A DNA stretch of 64,000 bases, from contig BROI01000039.1 in the NCBI GenBank assembly GCA_027923505.1, positions 1 through 64,000 of the forward strand, given 5' to 3'. The notes below the pieces were generated by a model, which was not told the origin of the DNA, ran no database searches, and worked only from the letters and a program-made list of their open reading frames with translations. The DNA is from Mayamaea pseudoterrestris. Taxonomy: Eukaryota > Bacillariophyta > Bacillariophyceae > Sellaphorales > Sellaphoraceae. Positions 1 to 12,610 of this stretch are shown here, piece by piece. Each line of letters starts with the position of its first letter. Position 1 is the first letter of the stretch. A program made the translations under genes and the position numbers.

Positions 1-3000
1 GCTGGTGTCTCAGGGGATGGCAATGTATTTGGTGACAACTTGTCACCAGTCTCAGCCTGCAGATGTCATGACATTCAAACGCCCCTACAGCAAGCCCTGT
101 AGGTGCCCAAATTACACCAGAATGGTGGCAACATCATTTTTTAGGCTGCGCTACAAGATGGTATGCTTGGCTGGTGTTTTAGGGGATGGCAATGTATTTG
201 GTGACAACTTGTCACCAGTCTCAGCCTGCAGATGCCATGACATTCAAACGCCCCTACAGCAGGCCCTGTAGGTGCCCAAATTACACCAGAATGGTGCCAA
301 CATCATCTTTCAGGCTGCGCTACAAGGTGGTAAGCCTGGCTGGTGTCTCAGGGGATGGCAATGTATTTGGTGACAACTTGTCACCAGTCTCAGCCTGCAG
401 ATGCCGTGACATTCAAACACCCCTACAGCAAGCCCTGTAGGTGCCCAAAATACACCTGAATGGTGCCAACATCATTATTCAGGCTGCGCTACAAGATGGT
501 AGGCTTGGCTGGAGTCTCAGGGGATGGCAATGTATTTGGTGACAACTTGTCACCAGTCTCAGCCCGCAGATGCCGTGACATTCAAACGCCCCTACAGCAA
601 GCCCTGTAGGTGCCCAAATTACACCAGAACGGTGGCAACATCATTTTTTAGGCTGCGCTACAAGATGGTATGCTTGGCTGGTGTCTCAGGGGATGGCAAT
701 GTATTTGGTGACAACTTGTCACCAGTCTCAGCCTGCAGATGCCGTGACATTCAAACACCCCTACAGCAAGCCCTGTAGGTGCCCAAAATACACCTGAATG
801 GTGCCAACATCATTATTCAGGCTGCGCTACAAGATGGTAGGCTTGGCTGGAGTCTCAGGGGATGGCAATGTATTTGGTGACAACTTGTCACCAGTCTCAG
901 CCTGCAGATGCCATGACATTTCAAACGCCCCTACAGCAGGCCCTGTAGGTGCCCAAATTACACCAGAATGGTGGCAACATCATTTTTGAGGCTGCGCTAC
1001 AAGATGGTAGGCTTGGCTGGAGTATCAGGGGATGGCAATGTATTTGGTGACAACTTGTCACCAGTCTCAGCCTGCAGATGCCGTGACATTCAAACGCCCC
1101 TACAGCAAGCCCTGTAGGTGCTCACATTACACCAGAATGGTGGCAACATCATTTTTTAGGCTGCGCTACAAGATGGTATGCTTGGCTGGTGTCTCAGGGG
1201 ATGGCAATGTATTTGGTGACAACTTGTCACCAGTCTCAGCCTGCAGATGCCATGACATTCAAACGCCCCTACAGCAAGCCCTGTAGGTGCCCAAATTACA
1301 CCAGAATGGTGGCAACATCATTTTTTAGGCTGCGCTACAAGATGGTATGCTTGGCTGGTGTCTCAGGGGATGGCAATGTATTTGGTGACAACTTGTCACC
1401 AGTCTCAGCCTGCAGATGCCATGACATTCAAACGCCCCTACAGCAGGCCCTGTAGGTGCCCAAATTACACCAGAATGGTGCCAACATCATCTTTCAGGCT
1501 GCGCTACAAGGTGGTAAGCCTGGCTGGTGTCTCAGGGGATGGCAATGTATTTGGTGACAACTTGTCACCAGTCTCAGCCTGCAGATGCCGTGACATTCAA
1601 ACACCCCTACAGCAAGCCCTGTAGGTGCCCAAAATACACCTGAATGGTGCCAACATCATTATTCAGGCTGCGCTACAAGATGGTAGGCTTGGCTGGAGTC
1701 TCAGGGGATGGCAATGTATTTGGTGACAACTTGTCACCAGTCTCAGCCCGCAGATGCCGTGACATTCAAACGCCCCTACAGCAAGCCCTGTAGGTGCCCA
1801 AATTACACCAGAATGGTGGCAACATCATTTTTTAGGCTGCGCTACAAGATGGTATGCTTGGCTGGTGTCTCAGGGGATGGCAATGTATTTGGTGACAACT
1901 TGTCACCAGTCTCAGCCCGCAGATGCCGTGACATTCAAACGCCCCTACAGCAGGCCCTGTAGGTGCCCAAATTACACCTGAATGGTGCCAACATCATTAT
2001 TCAGGCTGCGCTACAAGATGGTAGGCTTGGCTGGAGTCTCAGGGGATGGCAATGTATTTGGTGACAACTTGTCACCAGTCTCAGCCTGCAGATGCCATGA
2101 CATTTCAAACGCCCCTACAGCAGGCCCTGTAGGTGCCCAAATTACACCAGAATGGTGGCAACATCATTTTTGAGGCTGCGCTACAAGATGGTATGCTTGG
2201 CTGGTGTCTCAGGGGATGGCAATGTATTTGGTGACAACTTGTCACCAGTCTCAGCCCGCAGATGCCATGACACTCAAACGCCCCTACAGCAGGCCCTGTA
2301 GGTGCCCAAATTACACCAGAATGGTGGCAACATCATTTTTCAGGCTGCGCTACAAGATGGTATGCTTGGCTGGTGTCTCAGGGGATGGAAATGTATTTGG
2401 TGACAACTTGTCACCAGTCACAGCCTGCAGATGCCATGGCACTCAAACGCCCCTACAGCAGGCCCTGTAGGTGCCCAAAATACACCAGAATGGTGGCAAC
2501 AACATTTTTCAGGCTACGCTACAAGATGGTATGCTTGGCTGGTGTCTCGGGGATGGCAATGTATTTGGTGACAACTTGTCACCAGCCTCAGCCCGCAGAT
2601 GCCATGACATTCAAACGCCCCTACAGCAGGCCCTGTAGGTGCCCACATTGCACCAGAATGCTGCCAACATCATTTTTCAGGCTGCGCTACAAGATGGTAT
2701 GCTTGGCTGGTGTCTCAGGGGATGGCAATGTATTTGGTGACAACTTGTCACCAGTCTCAGCCTGCAGATGCCATGACACTCAAACGCCCCTACAGCTGGC
2801 CCTGTAGGTGCCCAAATTACACCAGAATGGTTGCAACAACATTTTTCTGGCTGCGCTACAAAATGGTATGCTTGGCTGGTGTCTCAGGGGATGGCAATGT
2901 ATTTGGTGACAACTTGTCACCAGTCTCAGCCCGCAGATGCCATGACATTCAAACGCCCCTACAGCAAGCCCTGTAGGTGCTCACATTGCACCAGAATGGT

Positions 3001-3100
3001 GGCAACATCATTTTTCAGGCTGCGCTACAAGATGGTATGCTTGGCTGGTGTCTCAGGGGATGGCAATGTATTTGGTGACAACTTGTCACCAGTCTCAGCC
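1..3100. repeat. Satellite A, 169-bp tandem repeat, left block
   Basis: About 18 head-to-tail copies of a 169-bp monomer; it enters from the left window edge. Each monomer carries a 17-bp dyad, GGTGACAACTTGTCACC (first copy at 31-47), and a second inverted repeat, CCTACAG, six bases, CTGTAGG. Monomer variants recur in order at a spacing of 1184 bp (seven monomers): the block at 1-1184 is matched by 1185 to about 2180, so the array has higher-order structure. The many 63-90 aa open frames are by-products of the repetition, because 169 is not a multiple of three and every monomer restarts them; I do not call them genes. The array ends where the LTR element begins. Confidence 0.95.
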
Positions 3101-3495
3101 TAACACCGTTGACGATTTCGCAGTCAACGTCTTACCTCCAAAAAGCTCCGATACAGGGTCCTTGGCCACGGTCTGTACAGCTCTTGATGGAGATGGCTTG
3201 TTGAATAGTCTTGCGCTCGCCACTACACGAATACGACTGCACTCTCGTCGCAAACTAGTAGTTCTATATTGTGAGCTTATCGCTACATCGCTACATCGAC
3301 CACTCGGAAGATCATCCGATCAATCCGTTTCTTTCAATCACATTACATCAGTCGTAATCGATTGTTCCATTCATACAATGCATCCACACGACGGTTGCAC
3401 ACTTTCTTCATTCACATGTCACATACGACAGCTGCAGACTCGACACAAGCTAATTAGGGTTCGGGCTCTTGACTTCGCCGCTCTGCGACTTGTCA
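3101..3495 (-). repeat. LTR of copia element (element 3' end)
   Basis: 395-bp long terminal repeat matching 9384-9778. On the element's strand it starts TGACAAG and ends GTGTTA, giving short, imperfect inverted ends. The inner edge abuts a purine tract, which supports this boundary. Confidence 0.92.
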
Positions 3496-3504
3496 CTCCC
3501 CTCG
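3496..3504 (-). other. Polypurine tract candidate
   Basis: On the minus strand CGAGGGGAG sits directly against the LTR start, where plus-strand priming occurs in LTR elements. Position and composition fit; function is inferred. Confidence 0.6.
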
Positions 3505-6500
3505 GGTACGCTGCTCGTCGTAGCCGCATTCTTGTCCTTCACAATCGCATACGATGTATCGCCGCGCCAAAACAATACTGGCTTGAGCAATGGCATCGCA
3601 TCACAGTACGGCAGGTACCGTCTGCGGCATCGCCCGGCATGTTCTCCTTTCCGTCAATCTTCACAAACTTGATAATCCCTGCAGCAACTGCCCAACGAAC
3701 ACGATGGTAGGCCAACGCATTGTGTCGCTTGGACAACGTTGAACTCGGGATTGTAGATTGCGTAATCACTGCTTGGTTGTCTCCGTACATCCAGGCAGAC
3801 TTCTCCAATGGTACGCCCATAGCCATGAGCGACGCACGTAGAGAAATGCTGATATCGCCGAATTCCGATCCGAAGGTCGCAGTCTCGACTGTAGCCTGGA
3901 GTTTGCAATGCCAGTCGACAGGCGTCTGGTTGACAAATGACAAAACTCCTTCCAATGACTTGCCTGTCACCATGCAATGCATGAGACACGCATCCTCGAA
4001 AGTTGACGTTCGGACAGTCACACCCTTTGGTGGTGGGTAGACATCCAACATCTCATCAACTCCATCCTTCCCGTAAACGCTGCGCTCCCAATCTTGTTCC
4101 TCCATGGTACCGAAGTATTCCTCGTTGGCTGGCCACTTCGTACGGAAACGGATTGCTGCGTCCGGTAACTCTCACAAATATCCACAGACTCGCTTCACCC
4201 GCTGCAGGTGTCCCTTGCGCGGCTCCACACGGAATCGCGACAGACTCACAACTGCTACGGCAATGTCAAATCGTCCCAAAGCAATCGCCCACTGAAGTGC
4301 TCCGACTAGAGACTGGTAAATCTTCTTCTCTTGGTCGTTCAGTAGCTCGCTTTGGTCAAGTTCTGGATGATCGTCTTTGTCGATTGGTGATGAGTACTTC
4401 TTCGGAGGACCTTCAAACAAACGCTCGTACTGCGCCAAGAGTTTCGCAACGTAGGTCTTGGCCGACCAGTAAAGGGTTCCGTCAGGGTCTCGTCCAAAGT
4501 CACCGCCGAGATGATACTCGGGATGTCCAACACCTTTGAGCTTAAACTTGTACTTCTCCTCTAGCATCTAACGCTGCTGGATCGTCTGAATTATTCAACA
4601 GATCGTCGACCCATACACAGAGGTAGTCGTAGCTGTCGCCGGCGTCCTTGATCCATAGATCGGAATCACAATAGGACGGCTTCCACCCTTCCGCAAGTAG
4701 GGCGTCGGCTAAGCGTTCGTGAAATCGTGCTCCGCTCGTTCGCAATCCGTACAAAGCCTTGATGATGACCAGGATGTGTCCTTCGCGCTCCCCAAACTTG
4801 GGGCCTCCAACGAAGTATACCTTCTCCTTGGTGAACGCTTTGAGATAAGCATTCCCAATGTCACCGACCATGCACTTCTTGCCGTTCGCTTCTCCAATGA
4901 CGAGAGCTAGACGCATTGCCTTCAATGAGATAACACTGGAGTAGGCATCGTCGTTGTCTTTCGTCAGGTGGCCGCCTGCAACGAGACGTGCCTTGTATCG
5001 CAAATCGTGCTTGACATCGTACACAAAGTGGACTCGGATCTTTTGGTAACCAGCTGGTGGTGCTGTGGTGGAACTCGGACCGAGATCTTGAAACGTCTCG
5101 TACTCGTCCAGGTTCGCAAGCTCCACGCCTTCCGCATCCGTCCACTTCGTGTGCCCTGCAGCTTCTTGTAGACGACGCGCTTCCTTCCAGTCTCGGGGTA
5201 CTTGGACTCCAAACTTGTAGCGCGGTCCATTCTTCTGCTGCTCCATTCGGGCGGTCGCCACCTTGCGCGCAACCTTCTTGGCGTTCCGGGCCCATCGATT
5301 CAACGATGTCCATCCGTCCATGTCGAGAAGATTATGCTTTTGCGCGTAGGCTGCCACTGATACCTTGTCGCTTTCGATCATCGCGTTGAGAGGCTCCCAA
5401 GTCTTGGATCCATCGTCCCATTGTACAAGGACGTTCCACTTGGAGTGCTTCCAGTTCTTCAACTTGCTCGTCAGCGGACCCTGATGGTCTAGAATCTCCT
5501 TGAAGAACCATTTACGCTCAGGATTTGCCATGTCTTGGTTCACTTCGTTCTCGTAGAGATCGGAAACCTCGACATAGGACATGACTTCGTCCGCTTCGCC
5601 GTTACCAAGCTTCAGCATCATTTTAATGTTCTGATGGTTCTGGGCGTCGCGGTTGTTCAGCTTGCTCATGACGGTCGCTCGAACTTCTTGCCCGTCGTCC
5701 GTCTTCATGAGAAACGACTTGCCGATAAGTTCATTGGGTGCATACTTCGGGAGTTTGCGCCACGGATTGATGTTCTTCTTCTTCGGCTTGTCGTCGTCGT
5801 CATCGGCAGGATAGGATCACCTCCCCCGTCGGTCATATCGTCGTCTTCCGGGTATTCCACCGTCTCAACCAAAGGGGTATCGTCTTTGTCAGGAATGAAA
5901 GAATCATCGTCTCTGCTGTCGGCGTCGGTAATCTTCTTGATCATTTCCGGCATAAGGATCTCGCCACCTAGACCAGGTACGGTATAGAGACGCGGCTCCC
6001 CTTCTTTCATGACTGGGGAAGCAGGTGCCGGGACGCGAAGGTTCAAAAATTTTGGGTCGTTTCGGGGTAGGCAAACCGATCGCGTCATGATCTCGTGGGT
6101 CTCGCAATCGCAGATGTAGTACGTCAGGTCATCTCCGCACGTCGTGTTGGGACCAAGCCAGTACGCCGCGCGCTGGCGTAGGGCCCCGACATACACCTTG
6201 ACAAAGTAGTTGACAATTTCAAACCAACGAAAATGCAAATACTTCGACACGTCGGGGACTTGCCCAGTGATAAACTCGATCGGAGACTTGCCGTCCAAGG
6301 CAGGATGCGACAAATGACGGTACATCTCGGTCTGAAAGAGTAAAGTGCGTAGCCAGAAGCATGCCGGAGTGCCCGTTCGGTCCATAAGTCGTTCATGACT
6401 TTCCTTTACGTGCCCGATGATGCGCTCGGCTGGATTTTGATTCTGATAGTACGGCTCCGATGTATGACGACGGCGAATCATGAACTCGCGCATTACTTCG

Positions 6501-9383
6501 TCAAACTCGGCACTCATCGCTTCTTTCGCATTATCCGAGAAGACTTCCAACGGAGCTCCAAACTCGCGGATGAAATCTCGGAATCATTTCGGTACGTCAA
6601 CTTTCGTCCGCATGGGATACACGACAATGATCTGACTGCGACAACCATAGAATAGCTGCACGCATGTGCACCCTGCATGTCCGTCGATATGATCATCCAT
6701 GGCTGGTTTGTCAAAGAACATGGTGTCATGGGCCACTCGATCATCTAGATGGTAGACGTTCAGGAATCGGCTCTTTCGATGCATTCGTGGGGGGTATCGG
6801 CGCTCGTGCATGTTGAACTGCGTGCTATGGCGCAAAGTATCTTTGATCGTCTGCGCCGGGTACCATGCAAAGTTCGGCAGCAATGCGTCGATATCAGGTT
6901 TCTTTGGCAGGATAGACTTGTAGGGCTGATAGACGAGATCTGCATTGTACTTCTGTATGACGGCACAAACATTCAGCTCCTTCTTGGTGTAAACAGGTTG
7001 ATTGTCATGTCCAAGATTCGTATAAGTTACGTTGCTTTGACGATGGGTGCGATTCCGCGTACGCAAACGTGTCACGCGCGTGAAGCCCTCTTCGTCGTCA
7101 CTGTCTTCGTCGTCTTCATCACGCGACAACAAGTCCGGTACGTCGTCCTTGTCGTCATCATCATCCGAAGAGTCATAGTCGTCGTCCTCGGTCGGTTCGA
7201 CGTCAAACTCATTCGGATCCCAAGGCCCATCAAAGGTCATCATGACCCGAGGTAGGGTGTGAAGCTCATGCGCCGACACTGGAAACATTGGCAAGGACGC
7301 CATGCCACTTTCCATTCCAAGCATAAACTTGTATCCGTCTGGCGTTTCGATTCGTAACTTGCCACCAAAGTTGTAATGCTTGTCGTTGACATGAAGTCCG
7401 AAGGCTTCCATCTGCATACTCGAATGAATCGTCTTGCCGGTTCCAGAATATGCGTAATTATGGAACTCGCCGACGACCCAACCCTTGGTGCTCTTAAGCT
7501 TGGCGACTGCTGTGACGGTAGACAGGTCCGGAAGTTTGAGACCACCGACTCCAGTGACTTCAATCTTGTGGAACTTGTCCTCGGTAAGGATGCGGCCGTC
7601 CGCTCCCCATACTCCGCCACTCGCGCCGCGATCGACAGTCGACGCTGAATGCTTATCCAAGTCAATGCTCGCGACTTTGTACTTGCGACTCTGAGCAATA
7701 TTCGCTCCCCGAGTCGTAGTCGTGGGCTGGTCTGGACCTAAGAAACTTCGCATCGCTGAGCCACGGCTGGTGTTGTTCACACGCTTGGTCGCCGCACTCG
7801 CCGTCGTTGCCGCTGATGAAGTGGCTGCGACGTTTGCGTTGCGTGTTGTACTCGTCGTCTGCGTGGTGCCTGCCTGTGTTGCTGATGTCGAACCACCTGC
7901 AGCACTGGCCGCTCGACTCGTACCACGGCGTTCAAACACTTCATGTTGCTGATCACGGGTAAGGAGTCACCACGTGTTTGGTGGAATCGTCGCATTCACG
8001 TCGCTGGGAATTTCGATCGTCTTCGTGTCGGCATAGCTGCGAACATACGAACGAGTATCTCCCCGACCGCGGCCGCCGCCGCCTCGTCCCGTGCTCAAGT
8101 CGCCGCGACCACCGCCCCCCTGATTGGATTGCTGATTGTTGCTGCTACTTGGCGTAGACTGGGAATTGTTCGCGCTTGCCTTCTTCGTCTTCTCCTTCTC
8201 TTTCTTGGTCTGCTCAGATTGGTTCGCCTGGCGCTTCTCGGTCTCCTTGATGATACGACGATTGTCAGATTGACGTGCAACGTCATTCAGGAGGTTCCAA
8301 AACTGGGTGTACGCCATCGGGTTGCCGGTCTTGGACTCTTCGATCAGCGCCATGTTCACCGCCGCTGCCATATCTGCATGGCGGAAAACCGCGCGCTCCA
8401 AAATCTGACGCTTCGTGCTTGCTGTAAGTAGCTTGGTTTCCTCGGCGTAGTCATTGTAGTTCTCTTCCTTGCTGGACCACTGGATGAGCCAATTGACGAG
8501 AGACTTGGCGTAACCCGCGTCGAGGGTGAAATTGCGCCATTCGTCTTCGGCCGAACGTAGATCCAACTTGCGCGCCATCCCATCGAGGAATGTCGCCTCC
8601 AACTCTGCAATGCACGCTGAGGCATTCGCGCTGTCGATGTGCTTGCGGACAATGAGCTTGCTCTGCGGTGTCTTGCAGGTATACTCGAGCGCCGCTAAAA
8701 GCTTCGAACACTGATACTGATACTCGGCGAATTCGGGCTCGAGTGCAGCTGGTGCCTTGAACTCGTCGTCCCAAAAGTAGCCAAGTCGCTCGCTTCGCAT
8801 GCGGTTCTTGAAGGCCCGCCAGTAGGAGCAGAACTTGCGATCGTTCTTGAGCTCCAGCATGGTCTTCAGATCCAACTTGATGTCGTGTCGCTTCGTTGTG
8901 GTGTCGTTGCCTCCGATAACGCTGAAGTCTCCGAAACTGCGGTTTCCTGCGGTCGGCGACCCCGGTGCTACTGGTAGGTCTCGGCTCGTAATGTGGTCTT
9001 TCTCCAGGTCTTGCCATTGCGCAGTCGTCCGACGTTGCTCGTGAATCCAACTCATGAGCTTGCGCAATCGGCTTGTTCGTATCGTCGACCAATGGTACTG
9101 GTTCTTAATGTTCGTCACGTCTTGTTCCGACAACTCGGCCATCGCCTCCGCAGTCGTGAGTTCCTCGGATTCGAAGCATACTGCGGTAGGGTCGTTTGGA
9201 TCCCAAGCTGCGGACGCTGCGAGCCACGGAATGTCGAAGACTTTACCGACGGCACGCTTGTAGGTCGTTACATCAATCGTCGTCATGGTGGAGGTTGATC
9301 AGAGGAATCGGACTCGCTGCAGACGAATGTGTCACGATAGCTCCCTCGCTCGTTCTCGCTCTCAAAGCACTGAAATGTTAATC

Positions 9384-9778
9384 TAACACCGTTGACGATT
9401 TCGCAGTCAACGTCTTACCTCCAAAAAGCTCCGATACAGGGTCCTTGGCCACGGTCTGTACAGCTCTTGATGGAGATGGCTCATCGAATAGTCTTGCGCT
9501 CGCCACTACACGAATACGACTGCACTCTCGTCGCAAACTAGTAGTTCTATATTGTGAGCTTATCGCTACATCGCTACATCGACCACTCGGAAGATCATCC
9601 GATCAATCCGTTTCTTTCAATCACATTACATCAGTCGTAATCGCTCATTCCATTCATACAACGCATCCACACGACGGTTGCGCACTTTCTTCATTCACAT
9701 GTCACATACGACAGCTGCGGACTCGACACAAGCTAATTAGGGTTCGGGCTCTTGACTTCGCCGCTCTGCGACTTGTCA
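9384..9778 (-). repeat. LTR of copia element (element 5' end)
   Basis: 395-bp copy of the LTR at 3101-3495 with about nine differences, the only direct age measure available here. On the right it is followed at once by satellite A sequence. No convincing primer-binding site was identified just inside it. Confidence 0.92.
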
Positions 9779-11090
9779 TCCATGAGATTCAAACGCCCCT
9801 ACAGCAAGCCCTGTAGGGGCCCAAATTACACCAGAATGGTGCCAACATCATAATGCAGGCTGCGCTACAAGATGGTAGGCTTGGCTGGTGTTTCTGGGGA
9901 TGGCAATGTATTTGGTGACAACTTGTCAACAGTCTCAGCCCGCCGACGCCGTGACATTCAAACGCCCCTACAGCAAGCCCTGTAGGTGCCCAAATTACAC
10001 CAGAATGGTGCCAACATCATTATTCAGGCTGCGCTACAAGATGGTAAGCTTGGCTGGTGTCTCAGGGGATAGCAATGTATTTGGTGACAACTTGTCACCA
10101 GTATCAGCCCGCAGATGCCGTGACATTCAAACGCCCCTACAGCAAGCCCTGTAGGGGCCCAAATTACACCAGATTGGTGCCAACATCATTATTCAGGCTG
10201 CGCTACAAGATAGTAGGCTTGGATGATGTCTCAGGATATGGCAATGCATTTGGTGACAACTTAACACCAGTCTCAGCCCGCAGATGCCGTGACATTCAAA
10301 TGCCCCTACAGCAAGCCCTGTAGGTTCCCAAATTACACCAGAATGGTGCCAACATCATTAATCAGGTAGCGCTACAAGATGGTAAGCTTGGCTGGTGTCT
10401 CAGGGGATGGCAATGTATTTGGTGACAACTTGTCACCAGTCTCAGCCCACAGACACTGTGACATTCAAACGCCCCCAGCAAGCCCTGTAGGTGCCCAAAT
10501 TACACCAGAATGGTGCCAACATCATTATTTAGGCTGCGCTACAAGATGGTAGGCTTGGCTGGTGTCTCAGGGGATGGCAATGTATTTGGTGACAACTTGT
10601 CACCAGTCTCAGCCCGCAGATTCCATGAGATTCAAATGCCCCTACAGCAAGCCCTGTAGCTGCCCAAATCACACTAGAATGGTGCCAACATCATTATTCA
10701 GGTAGCGCTACAAGATGGTAAGCTTGGCTGGTGTCTCAGGGGATGGCAATGTATTTGGTGACAACTTGTCACCAGTCTCAGCCCACAGACACCGTGACAT
10801 TCAAACGCCCCTACAGCAAGCCCTGTAGGTGCCCAAATTACACCAGAGTGGTGCCAACATCATTATTCCGGCTGCGCTACAAGATGATAGGCTTGGCTGG
10901 TGTCTCAGGGGATGGCAATGTATTTGGTGACAACTTGTCACCAGTCTCAGCCTGCAGATGCCGTGACATTTAACTGCCCATATAACATGCCATGTATACA
11001 CCCAAATCACACCAGAATGGTGCCAACATCATTATTCAGTCTGCGCTACAAGATGTTATGCCTGGCTGGTGCCCTAGTAGACTACAAGGC
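9779..11090. repeat. Satellite A, right block
   Basis: About 7-8 more copies of the 169-bp monomer, continuing beyond the LTR element. This block uses other variants: attattcagg in place of attttttagg, and cagcccgcag in place of cagcctgcag. Two monomers with the ggtagcgctac variant lie 338 bp apart (about 10362 and 10700), hinting at a local dimer unit. The 17-bp dyad is kept in most copies and decays in some, for example near 10251. The last monomers, towards 11090, are more diverged. From 11091 to about 11280 I see neither gene nor clear repeat. Confidence 0.93.
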
Positions 11091-11279
11091 TAGATATTGC
11101 AGTAATTGAGTGGTAACTGTTGGCTATCTGAGAGCATACTCCTATAGTATAGCAATGTGTTTCGGATAGCTAACATGTTTTTAATTTGGGCCATTGCATG
11201 CAATACAACCATGACATCATATGGGTCGCTGCTGCAGTATTCCAAGTAATGTTGTAAGACTTGTCCAAATACATTCTCC

Positions 11280-12400
11280 TGCAACCAACTACACGGTGCT
11301 TCATGAGTGGCCTTCAATGACTACCCCCAATAGTCTTGTTCCATGAATACTGTTCTAGATATCTTTGGGGACACATATGCGGGAAAATTGTTGCATAACA
11401 ATCACTCCCAGCTCATGTGTAGCATCAGTTGTTTGGGAGGGCAAAGATCCACAGTAACCAGCTCCATGGTGCTACAGTGTGTGGCCTTTAAAGACCACCC
11501 GCCATAGTCTTGTTCCATGAATTCTGTTCAGGTTATGCTTGAAAACACATATGCGGTGAGATTGGTGCATAACAATCATCCCCAGCTTACGTGTAGCATC
11601 AGTTCTTGGAAAAGGCAAACATCCACACAGTAACCAGCTCCATGGTGCTACAGTGTGTGGCCTTCACAGACTACCCTCCATAGACTTGTTCCATAGATTC
11701 TGTTCTGGCTATGCTTGGGGTCACATATGCGGTGACATTGGTGCATATTTATCATTTCCAGCTCACGTGTAGCATCAGTTGTTTGGGAGGGCAAATGTCC
11801 ACACAGTACCAGCTCCATGGTGCTACAGTGTGTGGCCTTCAAAGACCACTTGCTATAGTCTTGTTCCATGAAATCTGTTCTGGCTATGCTTGGGGACACA
11901 TATGTGGTAAGATTGGTGCATAAAAATTATTCCCAGCTCACATGTAGCATTGGTTCTGTGGGAGGGCAAACAACCACACAGTAATTAGCTCCATGGTGCT
12001 ACAGTGTTTGGCCTTCAAAGACCAACCGCCAAAGTTGTGTTCCACGAATTTTGTTCTGGCTATGCTTGGAGACACAAATGCGGCAAGATTGGTGCATAGC
12101 AATCATTCCCAGCTCACATGTAGCATTAGTTGTTTGGGAGGGCAGACATCCACGCAGCAACCAGCTCCATAGTGCTACAGTGTGTGGCCTTCATGGACTA
12201 CCCAATAGTTTTGCTCCATGAATTCTGTTTTGGCTATGCTTGAAGACACATATGCGGTGAGATTGGTGCAGAACAATCATTCACAGCTCATGTGTAGCAT
12301 CAGTGGTTTGGGAGGGCAATCCAGACATCCACACAGTAACCAGCTCCATGGTGCTACAGTGTGCGGCCTTCAAAGACTACCCCCCAGTCTTGTTCCATTC
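11280..12400. repeat. Satellite B, about 176-bp tandem repeat
   Basis: About six to seven diverged copies. The landmark gctccatggtgctacag recurs at 11461, 11637, 11812, 11988, 12164 and 12343, giving spacings of 175-179 bp. Monomers also share agcatcagttgtttgggagg and tcttgttccatgaat. I see no clear similarity to satellite A. The open frames here are short and shared between copies, so none is called. From 12400 to 12610 there is unique sequence next to the 3' end of the methyltransferase gene. Confidence 0.92.
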
Positions 12401-12610
12401 ATGATGACCAAGTTTGCAGTAATTGTTGACCATGGGCAACGAGGAATGAGCTGCAACCAAAGCAAAATACCTGGATGAATCTGAGATCTACTGTAAAGCT
12501 TGTCAGTGTAAAGTTATCCAGTTGTAGCTACTATGCTTTAGGATAATCGCAAGGAAAACAAGGCAGGTGTAGTCACTTTGCCAGCAAACCTAAAGGTTGC
12601 ACTGCAACGT

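Larger units (their letters stand above)
3101..9778 (-). mobile_element. Broken Ty1/copia LTR retroelement inserted in satellite A
   Basis: A 6.7-kb fossil element read on the minus strand, bounded by two 395-bp LTRs. From its 5' side: a gag-like region (about 8.0-9.3 kb), protease and integrase regions (about 5.7-7.9 kb), a chromodomain-like stretch followed by a copia-type reverse transcriptase (about 4.2-5.7 kb), and an RNase H region (about 3.5-4.1 kb). The order integrase before reverse transcriptase places it in Ty1/copia; it resembles the CoDi-type copia elements described from diatoms (inference). It is broken, with roughly four or five interruptions in pol. The LTRs differ at about nine of 395 positions, so it is not a fresh insertion. 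No clear target-site duplication is seen: the flanks are cagcc on the left and tccat on the right. Confidence 0.93.

Noticed and set aside
1-3100. CRISPR-like array
   Set aside because: The whole 169-bp monomer is repeated; there is no short repeat with unique spacers, and the setting is eukaryotic.
1-3103. Many 63-90 aa frames starting MAMYLVTTCHQSQPAD
   Set aside because: They repeat with each 169-bp monomer and shift frame from one monomer to the next; there is no independent sign of translation.
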